6,836 nucleotides of DNA, taken from positions 1-6,836 of the forward strand of contig JAJYWT010000076.1 of the NCBI GenBank assembly GCA_021791345.1. Reading direction: 5' to 3'. Each line of letters starts with the position of its first letter. Position 1 is the stretch's first letter. The DNA is from a bacterium. Its GTDB lineage: Bacteria; Chloroflexota; Dormibacteria; UBA8260; Bog-877. This document shows, piece after piece, positions 1 to 5,588 of this stretch. Below the pieces are notes generated by a model, which did no database searches, was not told where the DNA came from, and saw nothing but the letters and a program-made list of their open reading frames with translations. Position numbers and translations under genes: made by a program.

Positions 1-60
1 CTCACTGAGGGCAGACTCTGAACCACCTACTTCTACGGAGGGCGCCACGCGGCGGCCCCC

Positions 61-306
61 GTGTCGATCCCTCCGCTCCGAGTCCGGCTCGCCGATGAGC
101 TAACGGGAAACCTCGATGAGGGCACGCGATCTGAGATCATGGGTCTGCTGGAGACGGTTCGGGCCAACCGGGAGCTGACTCTGGTGATCGCCACCCATGA
201 CTCGACGGTCGCCGGCCGGGCTCCCCGCACCGCCATGGTCAATCGTGGCCAGCTCAGCGTGAGGGAGAACTCGGCCCTGAGCCGAGGCTTGGAGGAGAGC
301 GCATGA
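61..306 (+). pseudogene. Remnant of a LolD/MacB-type ABC transporter ATP-binding protein (C-terminal half only)
   Basis: The translation carries the second half of an ABC ATPase domain. It has a Walker B end and D-loop (LADELTGNLDE, residues 10-20; Walker B Asp 12, catalytic Glu 13) and an H-loop (LVIATHD, His 46), followed by a short tail. In LolD/MacB/FtsE-like exporter ATPases this motif reads LADEPTGNLD; here the proline is a leucine (codon CTA, one base from CCA). The Walker A and LSGGQ signature that should precede it are absent: upstream the same frame reads about a dozen unrelated residues and then meets a TGA at 19-21. GTG at 61 is only the first possible start in this open stretch. 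The family is normally about 220-250 residues, so 81 residues cannot be a working ATPase. The stop overlaps the next start as ATGA, as expected for the last part of a former operon gene. A frameshift just upstream of the window, or a sequencing error, is the alternative to a true pseudogene. Confidence 0.7.
291..295 (+). promoter_or_regulatory. Strong Shine-Dalgarno site of the GtrA-like gene
   Basis: GGAGG lies 7 bases before the ATG at 303, inside the end of the ABC remnant. It supports the 303 start rather than a later one. It contrasts with the first genes of the downstream units, which show no such site. Confidence 0.75.
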
Positions 307-839
307 CGGTGTCGGAGCTGGGGCGTCCCCCGCTGATGGAGGACGCAGAGCCGGCGGACGAGGTGCTGCCGTCCTCGTCCGCTCCTCCCCGGCAAGGATC
401 CCGGCCGGCCCTGGTGCGTCGAGTCCTGCGCTACCTGGGGACCTCGATCGCCTCCACCATCGCCAGCGAGGTGACGCTGCTGCTCCTGTTCGGCCTGCAC
501 CTCACCACCGCGGCGGTGGCGGCCGTGCTGGCGACCGCGTTGGGCGGGCTGCTGTCTTACGGGCTCAGCCGCTACTGGATCTGGGCGGACGCGGATCGCA
601 GCCATGCCGCGCGGCAGATGACTCTGTACTGGGTGATCACCCTGGCGGGACTGCTGGCCTCGACCTTCGTCACCAGTGAGACGGCGGCTCACACGGTGGG
701 GGCGGGAACCCTCCGGACCGCGCTGGTCGGAGCGGTCTACCTGGCCACCTATCTCGTTCTTTGGGTCGTGAAGTTCGGGCTCTACCACAAGCTCCTCTTC
801 CGGCCCCGCCGGGAGCCCGGTCCAGTTCAGGTCGGCTGA
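303..839 (+). CDS. GtrA-like family membrane protein (four transmembrane helices)
   Basis: The 178-residue product has a Pro/Ser/Glu-rich N-terminal tail of about 36 residues, then four hydrophobic helices at roughly 44-64, 67-88, 106-124 and 139-161, and a basic C-terminal end. The pattern RYLGTSIAST before helix 1 and the aromatic/basic turn LSRYWIW (88-94) after helix 2 match the GtrA-like family (PF04138). Members of that family are thought to help move polyprenyl-phosphate-linked sugars across the cytoplasmic membrane for surface polysaccharide synthesis. No glycosyltransferase neighbour is visible here, so the sugar and pathway are unknown. The N-terminal tail is longer than in the shortest members of the family. 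ATG at 303 overlaps the stop of the ABC remnant (ATGA) and is preceded by GGAGG, which decides the start. The family call is fairly secure; the transport role is inferred from relatives. Confidence 0.85.
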   Translation: MTVSELGRPPLMEDAEPADEVLPSSSAPPRQGSRPALVRRVLRYLGTSIASTIASEVTLLLLFGLHLTTAAVAAVLATALGGLLSYGLSRYWIWADADRSHAARQMTLYWVITLAGLLASTFVTSETAAHTVGAGTLRTALVGAVYLATYLVLWVVKFGLYHKLLFRPRREPGPVQVG

Positions 840-872
840 ACCGGCTGACGCCTCGCGCGAGGTCGCGGCTGA
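833..872 (+). promoter_or_regulatory. Possible operator: three CGGCTGA repeats around a 12-base palindrome
   Basis: The heptamer CGGCTGA occurs at 833-839 (including the GtrA-like stop codon), 842-848 and 866-872. Between the second and third copies lies a perfect palindrome, CCTCGCGCGAGG (851-862). The block sits about 30-70 bases upstream of the predicted transcription start at 901, where a regulator could bind. GC-rich DNA produces short palindromes easily, and the first repeat is partly coding, so this is only suggestive. Confidence 0.3.
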
Positions 873-888
873 GATCGCAACCCGGACC

Positions 889-901
889 TATACTCCAGAG
901 G
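889..901 (+). promoter_or_regulatory. Predicted leaderless promoter (-10 TATACT) of the arginine-rich protein gene
   Basis: TATACT (889-894) fits the TAnnnT -10 box. With the usual 6-base gap it places transcription start at 901, exactly on the GTG start codon. No purine-rich ribosome binding site lies between 870 and 900. No good -35 hexamer is evident. The mRNA is therefore predicted to have no 5' leader. Confidence 0.6.
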
Positions 902-1428
902 TGTCCGACCAAGGCCCCGATCCTCTGGGCAGCGAAGCCCCGCCCGCTGCGGAGGAGCCAGCGTCCGAACCCGGCCCCCTGCCGGAGTTTCTGAACCCTG
1001 AGTCCGTCCACTACCAGCCCTGGGCGGAGAAGCAGATCTCCAACGCCTCCAAGGAGAAGCGACCGCTCGCCGACTTCATGGCGGAGATGGAGGAGCGGCT
1101 GGGCTCCTACGGGGAGCTGCCCGAGGCGCGCTGGGATCCGCAGCGCCAGGAGCAGCTGTTGGCGCGCTTCGCTCCCAGCTCCCCGGGGAGGACCCGGCGC
1201 CGCCACCGTCGGCGCGGTGGCTCGGGAGCGGCTCACGAACCGACGCTCACCCCGGCGGCGCCGATAGCCAGTGCGGCCCCAGGGAATCAGCGCCGCCGTC
1301 CGAAGCCGGCCCGCGCGCCAGCTGCCGGTCCTGCGCAGCCGACGGCCGAGCCCGGCGCGCACCGTCGCCGTCGCCGACGTCGGCGTTCTCGTGGCGAGAG
1401 CGCGGGGCCGACCGTCGCCGGCGGTTGA
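901..1428 (+). CDS. Arginine-rich, probably disordered protein of unknown function
   Basis: I do not recognise a family. The 175-residue product has three parts. Residues 1-30 are acidic and Pro/Ala/Glu-rich. Residues 30-92 could fold, largely as helix (NPESVHYQPWAEKQ, then ADFMAEMEERL and DPQRQEQLLARF). Residues 93-175 form a Pro/Ala/Gly tail with three arginine clusters, RTRRRHRRR (97-105), RRRPKPAR (131-138) and a run of eight arginines with flanking His/Ser/Arg (154-164). Tails like this commonly bind RNA, DNA or ribosomes, so nucleic-acid contact is a reasonable inference but unproven. The arginine codons are mixed (CGT, CGC, CGA, CGG), which argues against simple codon slippage. GTG at 901 is chosen because the TATACT box ends 6 bases before it. 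The stop overlaps the TTG start of the HAD hydrolase gene (TTGA, 1425-1428), so the two are probably co-translated. Confidence 0.7.
   Translation: MSDQGPDPLGSEAPPAAEEPASEPGPLPEFLNPESVHYQPWAEKQISNASKEKRPLADFMAEMEERLGSYGELPEARWDPQRQEQLLARFAPSSPGRTRRRHRRRGGSGAAHEPTLTPAAPIASAAPGNQRRRPKPARAPAAGPAQPTAEPGAHRRRRRRRRSRGESAGPTVAGG
1372..1403 (+). promoter_or_regulatory. Two overlapping potential RNA hairpins just upstream of the HAD hydrolase start
   Basis: A perfect 14-base palindrome (1372-1385) can fold as a 5-pair stem with loop ACGT. A second stem pairs 1383-1391 with 1395-1403: nine pairs including one G-U, with loop TGG. The two share 1383-1385, so they could exclude each other. They lie in the arginine-run codons of the upstream gene, 21 or more bases before the TTG at 1425. 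A role in coupling is inference; the palindrome may simply follow from repeated CGN codons. Confidence 0.3.
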
Positions 1429-2174
1429 GCCCTCGCGCCCCACGGGCCATCGGTTTCGACTACGGGGGGACCCTGGTGGAGATCGGGTATCCGGCCGAGG
1501 AGCTCGTCGAGGCCGGTGAGCGGCTCCTGGCCGACCTCGGAGTCCTTGAGCCGTCCGGACTGCCGAGGGGAGAGTCCTTCGGACCGTTGGTGGACCGGCG
1601 GGTGGACGAGCTGGTTGCCTCGGCCCACCGCCAGGATCCCCTGCGGGAGGTGGAGATCTTCGATCTGTACCAGAAGGTGCTGAACGGGTTGCTGGGCCGC
1701 GAGCTGAGCCGGGATGAGGTCCGCCAGGCGGCCTACCAACTCCAGGAGCCCTGGGCCGTGGCGATCTCGGTGGACCCACAGGCACTGGCGGTGCTGGAGG
1801 CTCTTCGCCGCCGCGGGGTCCGGCTGGGCCTGCTGTCCAACGCCCCCTACCCCGCTCGCACCATGCGCCGCATGATGGATGGTCAGGGGATCACGCAGCG
1901 GTTCGACGAGATCGTGCTCAGCAGCGAGATCGGATGGCGCAAGCCGGCACCGCAGGCCTTCCTGGCGCTGCTCGGGGCGCTGGGTGTCCCCGCCCAGGAC
2001 ACCTGGTTCGTCGGCGATGAGCTCGAGGCCGACATCGAAGGAGCGGCGGCGGTGGGCATGCCGGCGCTGCTGCGACCCGGGCGGCGACCGCCAGCCTCGA
2101 GCGCGATAGCCCTCGGCTCGTGGGAGGAGTTGCTACAGCGGCTCGACCGCGCGGCGCCGCCGACCCCGGCCTGA
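1425..2174 (+). CDS. HAD-superfamily hydrolase (subfamily IA-like, C1 cap)
   Basis: The four HAD motifs are visible in order in this 249-residue protein. Motif I is FDYGGTLVE (nucleophile Asp 12), motif II is LLSNA (Ser 138), motif III is the lysine in RKPAP (Lys 173), and motif IV is GDELEADIEGA (Asp 198 and Asp 203). A helical cap of about 85 residues sits between motifs I and II, as in subfamily I phosphatases and dehalogenases. The second motif I aspartate, the usual acid/base of phosphatases (DxDGT), is glycine here (Gly 14). Such DxGGT variants occur in HAD proteins, so a phosphatase activity should not be assumed. The substrate is unknown. The start is TTG at 1425, overlapping the previous stop as TTGA, with no clear Shine-Dalgarno site; no better start exists before motif I. 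Expression probably depends on coupling to the upstream gene. Confidence 0.9.
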   Translation: MSPRAPRAIGFDYGGTLVEIGYPAEELVEAGERLLADLGVLEPSGLPRGESFGPLVDRRVDELVASAHRQDPLREVEIFDLYQKVLNGLLGRELSRDEVRQAAYQLQEPWAVAISVDPQALAVLEALRRRGVRLGLLSNAPYPARTMRRMMDGQGITQRFDEIVLSSEIGWRKPAPQAFLALLGALGVPAQDTWFVGDELEADIEGAAAVGMPALLRPGRRPPASSAIALGSWEELLQRLDRAAPPTPA

Positions 2175-2190
2175 TCGCAGCCCGCAACCG

Positions 2191-2205
2191 TACACTTCTG
2201 CTCCA
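2191..2205 (+). promoter_or_regulatory. Predicted leaderless or near-leaderless promoter (-10 TACACT) of proS
   Basis: TACACT (2191-2196) fits TAnnnT and ends 8 bases before the ATG at 2205. Transcription would start near 2203, leaving at most about two untranslated bases. No Shine-Dalgarno sequence is present in the 30-base gap after the HAD gene. The sequence upstream of the box (from 2174) resembles that upstream of the 889-894 box. Confidence 0.6.
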
Positions 2206-3995
2206 TGCGTGCCACTCAACTGTTCGGCAACACCCTGCGCTCCGCCCCGGAGGGTGAGCTCGAGTCGCACCGTCTGCTGCTGCGGGCGGGCTACCTGCAG
2301 CAGCTGGCGGCCGGGATATTCAGCCTGCTGCCGCTGGGCACCCGCTCGATGGAGAAGATCCGCCGCATCCTGAGGGAGGAGATGGACGGGATCGGGGGGC
2401 AGGAGATCTCCATGCCGGTCGTTCATCCCGGGGAGCTGTGGCAGCGCAGCGGCCGCTGGCAGAAGGTGGATCAGACGCTGGTCCGCTTCCAGGACCGCCG
2501 CGGTCGGGACATGGCCCTGGCCATGACCCATGAGGAGGTGGTGGCCGACCTCACCGCGACCCAGGTGAGCTCCTACCGTGACCTTCCGCGCATCGTCTAC
2601 CAGATTCAGACCAAGTTCCGGGACGAGCCCCGCTCGCGCGGGGGGCTGGTGCGAACCAGGGAGTTCGTGATGAAGGACTCCTACTCGCTCGACCGGGACC
2701 CCGCCGGGCTCCAGCACGCCTACCGGGAGCACTTCAAGGCCTACTTCAGGATCGCGGCTAGGGCCGGGATCCCGGTGGCGGCGGTGCTCTCGGATGTGGG
2801 GATGATGGGCGGGGGCATGGCCCATGAGTTCATGTACCTCACCGAGGTCGGGGAGGACACCGTCCTCTTCTGCAGCAACTGTGGCTACGCCGCCAACCAG
2901 GAGGTGGCGGAGGCGCGCCGTCCCGATCCGGAGACCGGCGAGGTCCTTCCCCTGCAGGAGGTGGCGACCCCCGGGAGCACGACGGTGGCGGAGGTCGCGG
3001 CCCTTCTGGGGGTCGACCCGTCCCGAATCGCCAAGACCGTGGCCTACTGGGCGGAGCGGTCCCGCGGCGGTCCTGGGGAGCTCATCCTGGCGCTGGTCCC
3101 CGGTGACTCGGAGGTGAACCTGGCCAAGCTGCGCGCCGCTACCGGGGCGGTCGAGTTGAGGGCCGCCACCCCCGAGGAGATAGCCGCCGGGGGTGGAGCG
3201 CCCGGCTATATGTCGCCGGTGGGCCTGCGGGGGGCGACGGTGGTCGCCGATCCGGTGCTCGGTGGCCGGCGCAACCTGGTGGCCGGGGCCAACCGGGAGG
3301 GATGGCACCTGCGCAACTTCAATCTGGACCGCGACGCCCCAGGGGCCACGCTGGCCCCGCTCACCTCGGTGCAGGCAGGGGAGCCCTGCCCCAGCTGCGG
3401 TCACCCGCTGGACCTGCGGCGGGGGATCGAGTTCGGGAACATCTTCCAGCTCGGCACCGACTACAGCCAGGCCATGGGCGCAACCTACACCGATGAGACA
3501 GGGCGAGAGCAGCTGGTGGTGATGGGCTCATACGGCATCGGCCTGGGCAGGATGCTCGCCTGTGCGGCCGAGGAACACCACGACCAGCGCGGCCTGACGC
3601 TGCCGATCTCGATCGCTCCCTACGCGGTCGCCCTGATCTCGGTCGGCACCGATCCCCGGGTGGTGCGGCTGGCCGATGAGATCTACGCCGCGCTGACCGC
3701 CGTCGGTGCGGAGGTGCTCTACGATGACCGGGATCTGAGCCCAGGGGTGAAGTTCGCGGACTCGGACCTGCGCGGGATGCCGCTGCGGGTGACCGTGTCG
3801 CCGCGATCCCTGGAGGCCGGGGGGGTTGAGGTGAAGCGCCGCCGGGGGACCCCCTTCGTGGTGGGCACGGACGATGCCATCGCCGCCACCCGCAGGGAGC
3901 TCACCCTCTTGGAGGAGGAGCTCGAGCACTGGATGAGGGAGCGGACGGCTGCGGTGGACCAGCTGGCGGCGGCCACCCTCGGGGGGCGGGGCTGA
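2205..3995 (+). CDS. proS: Prolyl-tRNA synthetase, bacterial type with editing insertion
   Basis: This class II aminoacyl-tRNA synthetase charges tRNA-Pro with proline in the cytoplasm. The 596-residue protein is close to the bacterial length (E. coli about 570). Order of parts: catalytic N-terminal core with motif 1 around GIFSLLPLGTRSMEKI (37-52); motif 2 region TKFRDEPR to FVMKDSYS (136-161); a YbaK-like insertion at about 255-385 (RIAKTVAY with Lys 277, and GYMSPVGL 334-341), which in relatives clears Ala-tRNA-Pro; motif 3 GSYGIGLGRM (441-450); and the anticodon-binding domain from about 470, with YDDRDLSPGVKFADSDLRG (506-524). Two cysteine pairs flank the insertion, Cys 223/226 and Cys 395/398, possibly a zinc site. 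ATG at 2205 is chosen because the protein begins with the conserved MRxTQLFGNTLR-like start and a TACACT box lies directly upstream. The dinB start follows 18 bases after the stop, so the two genes are probably cotranscribed. Confidence 0.98.
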   Translation: MRATQLFGNTLRSAPEGELESHRLLLRAGYLQQLAAGIFSLLPLGTRSMEKIRRILREEMDGIGGQEISMPVVHPGELWQRSGRWQKVDQTLVRFQDRRGRDMALAMTHEEVVADLTATQVSSYRDLPRIVYQIQTKFRDEPRSRGGLVRTREFVMKDSYSLDRDPAGLQHAYREHFKAYFRIAARAGIPVAAVLSDVGMMGGGMAHEFMYLTEVGEDTVLFCSNCGYAANQEVAEARRPDPETGEVLPLQEVATPGSTTVAEVAALLGVDPSRIAKTVAYWAERSRGGPGELILALVPGDSEVNLAKLRAATGAVELRAATPEEIAAGGGAPGYMSPVGLRGATVVADPVLGGRRNLVAGANREGWHLRNFNLDRDAPGATLAPLTSVQAGEPCPSCGHPLDLRRGIEFGNIFQLGTDYSQAMGATYTDETGREQLVVMGSYGIGLGRMLACAAEEHHDQRGLTLPISIAPYAVALISVGTDPRVVRLADEIYAALTAVGAEVLYDDRDLSPGVKFADSDLRGMPLRVTVSPRSLEAGGVEVKRRRGTPFVVGTDDAIAATRRELTLLEEELEHWMRERTAAVDQLAAATLGGRG

Positions 3996-4000
3996 GTTCC

Positions 4001-4007
4001 AGGGGGG
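4001..4007 (+). promoter_or_regulatory. Purine-rich ribosome binding site of dinB
   Basis: AGGGGGG ends 6 bases before the TTG at 4014 in the short proS-dinB gap. It supports TTG as the real start; the conserved catalytic motif begins only 8 codons later, so no downstream start can serve. Confidence 0.6.
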
Positions 4008-4013
4008 TAGCAG

Positions 4014-5252
4014 TTGGGCAACCCGCGGACCATTCTGCACGTCGACCTCGATGCCTTCTTCGCGTCGTGCGAACTGCGGCGCCGCCCCGAGCTGGTCGGA
4101 CGGCCGCTGGTGGTCGGGGGAGGTCGGGAGTCGCATCCCGGCAGCGTCCGCCGAGCCGGCCGGGGCGTGGTCGCCGCCGCATCCTACGCGGCGCGCGAGT
4201 ACGGGATCCACTCCGCCATGCCGCTGGCCGAAGCGCTGCGCCGCTGCCCCGAGCTGGTGGTCCTGCCTGTCGACATCGACCACTACGCCGCGGTCTCCAA
4301 GGATGTCTTCCGCGTCTTCCACCAGTACTCGCCGCTGGTCGAGCCCGGCTCCCTGGACGAGGCCTATCTCGATCTGACCGGGACCGAGCTGCTGCTGGGA
4401 CCTGGGGTCGAGGTCGCCCGCACGATCCAGCGCCGCCTGCACGATGAGCTCGGGCTGCCCGCATCGGTCGGGGTCGCCAGCGTCAAGACGGTCGCCAAGG
4501 TCGCCTCCGATCTGCGCAAGCCGCGCGGGCTGGTGGTGGTCGAGCCCGGAACCGAGGCTGGCTTCCTGTCCCCCCTCGCGGTGGAGCGGCTGCCTGGGGC
4601 CGGGCCCAAGACGGTAGCCAAGCTGCGCCTGGTGGGGGTGTCGACGCTGGGGCAGCTGGCCGCCGCCCCCCTGCACCTCCTGGCTGAGGTCATCGGTCCT
4701 AGTGCCGCCGCGATTCAGGCCAGGGCTCGGGGCGCGGACCCATCGCCGGTCCACCCTCCAGGGATCCCCAAGTCCATCAGCAGGGAGGAGACCTTCTCCC
4801 GCGACCTCACCGATCCGGGCGCCCTGCTCACCGAGGCACGTCTGCTCAGCGCCGCGGTTGGGGTCCGTCTGCGGGCGGCCGGCCTGGCGGCGACCACCGC
4901 GTCGCTCAAGCTCCGGTTCTCGGACTTCGAGACCAGGACCCGCCGCTCCACCCTGCCCGCTCCCATCCGCGCCGATCTGGAGATCGCCGAGGCTGTGGAA
5001 CCCATGGTGGAGGCGCTGTTCCGACGGCAGCGGCCAGTGCGTCTGCTGGGGGTCGGGGTGGAGGGGCTCGCGCCCGTCGGGCCCCAGGACGGCCTGTTCG
5101 ATGCGCAGGATCGCCGCCAGGAGCGGGTGGACGCGGCCCTGGACGAGCTGCGCCGTCGCTTCGGGTCCGGGGCGATCAACCGCGGCCCCCGGGCGCTGCC
5201 GGGTTCCCCTGACTGGAATCGGGACCATCTCGATCAGCTCGGGCTGGGCTGA
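4014..5252 (+). CDS. dinB: DNA polymerase IV (Y-family translesion polymerase)
   Basis: This error-prone polymerase extends or bypasses damaged templates. The 412-residue protein starts with the palm motif LHVDLDAFFASCE (8-20): metal-binding Asp 11 and the FF pair with Phe 16 as the expected steric gate. The second metal motif is SLDEAYLD (113-120; Asp 115, Glu 116). The conserved fingers helix is present as VVAAASYAAREYGIHSAMP (52-70). The segment GVASVKTVAKVASDLRKPRG (153-172) is followed by the helix-hairpin-helix thumb (ERLPGAGPKTVAKL, 191-204) and the little-finger domain. QDGLF (358-362) matches the QxxLF beta-clamp-binding pattern, and the protein continues to RRRFG (380-384). Between VVGG and RGVVAAASY there are about ten more residues than in E. 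coli Pol IV. The start is TTG at 4014, supported by AGGGGGG. Placement after proS suggests expression without a dedicated SOS promoter; I see no LexA-like site in the 18-base gap. Confidence 0.96.
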   Translation: MGNPRTILHVDLDAFFASCELRRRPELVGRPLVVGGGRESHPGSVRRAGRGVVAAASYAAREYGIHSAMPLAEALRRCPELVVLPVDIDHYAAVSKDVFRVFHQYSPLVEPGSLDEAYLDLTGTELLLGPGVEVARTIQRRLHDELGLPASVGVASVKTVAKVASDLRKPRGLVVVEPGTEAGFLSPLAVERLPGAGPKTVAKLRLVGVSTLGQLAAAPLHLLAEVIGPSAAAIQARARGADPSPVHPPGIPKSISREETFSRDLTDPGALLTEARLLSAAVGVRLRAAGLAATTASLKLRFSDFETRTRRSTLPAPIRADLEIAEAVEPMVEALFRRQRPVRLLGVGVEGLAPVGPQDGLFDAQDRRQERVDAALDELRRRFGSGAINRGPRALPGSPDWNRDHLDQLGLG

Positions 5253-5276
5253 GATCCCTGCTCTGGCGCGGCCAGC

Positions 5277-5289
5277 TATCATCGGGTGG
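5277..5289 (+). promoter_or_regulatory. Predicted leaderless promoter (-10 TATCAT) of the 5286 unit
   Basis: TATCAT (5277-5282) fits TAnnnT and ends 3 bases before the GTG at 5286 and 9 before an in-frame TTG at 5292. The usual spacing would start transcription near 5289, so the true start may be the TTG. A 5-pair inverted repeat with a 3-base loop (CTGGC, 5263-5267; GCCAG, 5271-5275) touches the upstream side of the box. No Shine-Dalgarno site is seen. Confidence 0.5.
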
Positions 5290-5588
5290 CCTTGGACCAG
5301 AAGACCGACACCATGGGCTGGGTACTCGAGCGCGACGGCCAGCTCGCGGTGGTGCGGGAGGATGGCGTGATCGAGAGCGATGACCCCCAGTTCGCCGAGT
5401 ATCTCCGCCACCGGCTCAGCCAGCCGGTCGCGGTCTTCCGGCGCGGCACGGTCGCCCGATCGGCGAAGGCCGGGGAGACCCCGATGACGCTCACCCCAGG
5501 GGACGGCCGCTATGTCGCGGCCTGCGTGCGGACCATGTCGGCTGAGCCCGATGGGATCCACATCCTGGGCATCGACTGGGCCCGTTGA
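5286..5588 (+). CDS. Small protein of unknown function preceding the NUDIX gene
   Basis: I do not recognise a family. The product has 100 residues (98 if TTG at 5292 is the start), no signal peptide and no membrane helix, so it is probably cytoplasmic. It reads as a compact alpha/beta protein: strand-like MGWVLERDGQLAVVRED (10-26), a helix DPQFAEYLRHRL (33-44), a strand QPVAVFRRG (46-54), a helix-like segment GDGRYVAACVRTM (72-84), and a hydrophobic end GIHILGIDW (90-98). The single cysteine is Cys 80. The layout and codon use resemble the flanking genes, supporting a real gene. It opens the unit behind a TATCAT box. Its stop overlaps the TTG start of the NUDIX gene as TTGA (5585-5588), suggesting joint expression and perhaps a related role, which is inference. 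Confidence 0.75.
   Translation: MALDQKTDTMGWVLERDGQLAVVREDGVIESDDPQFAEYLRHRLSQPVAVFRRGTVARSAKAGETPMTLTPGDGRYVAACVRTMSAEPDGIHILGIDWAR

Noticed and set aside
61..306. A functional 81-residue protein starting at GTG 61.
   Set aside because: It would hold only half an ATP-binding domain with no nucleotide-binding Walker A or signature motif; decay or a frameshift is simpler.
33..788. Minus-strand frame of 251 codons across the ABC remnant and GtrA-like gene.
   Set aside because: The plus strand carries recognisable ABC and GtrA motifs in the same bases; the minus product is unstructured low complexity.
670..1785. Long minus-strand frame (371 codons) across the arginine-rich gene and part of the HAD gene.
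   Set aside because: It is Pro/Arg/Gly-dominated with no motif, and overlaps two better-supported plus-strand genes with promoter and overlap evidence.
2151..2160. Ten-base palindrome GCGGCGCCGC at the end of the HAD gene.
   Set aside because: It lies in Ala/Pro-rich coding sequence and such palindromes are expected in DNA of this composition.
2133..3404. A 423-codon open frame on the minus strand across proS.
   Set aside because: It is a shadow of the proS reading frame; its composition is rich in His/Gly/Leu/Arg without recognisable domains.
4470..4529. GVASVKTVAK in DinB, with Val where many homologues have Asn (SNK).
   Set aside because: E. coli Pol IV also has valine here (GVAPVKFLAK) as I recall, so this is ordinary variation.
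5247..5285. Intrinsic terminator after dinB (inverted repeat CTGGC/GCCAG at 5263-5275).
   Set aside because: The stem is only five pairs, no T-run follows, and it abuts the predicted -10 box of the next unit.
3528..5561. A 677-codon open frame on the minus strand across dinB and the end of proS.
   Set aside because: It is antisense to two clearly conserved genes, its translation is low-complexity Gly/Arg/Gln/Pro-rich with no known motif, and such frames arise in GC-rich DNA because TTA, CTA and TCA codons are rare on the sense strand.
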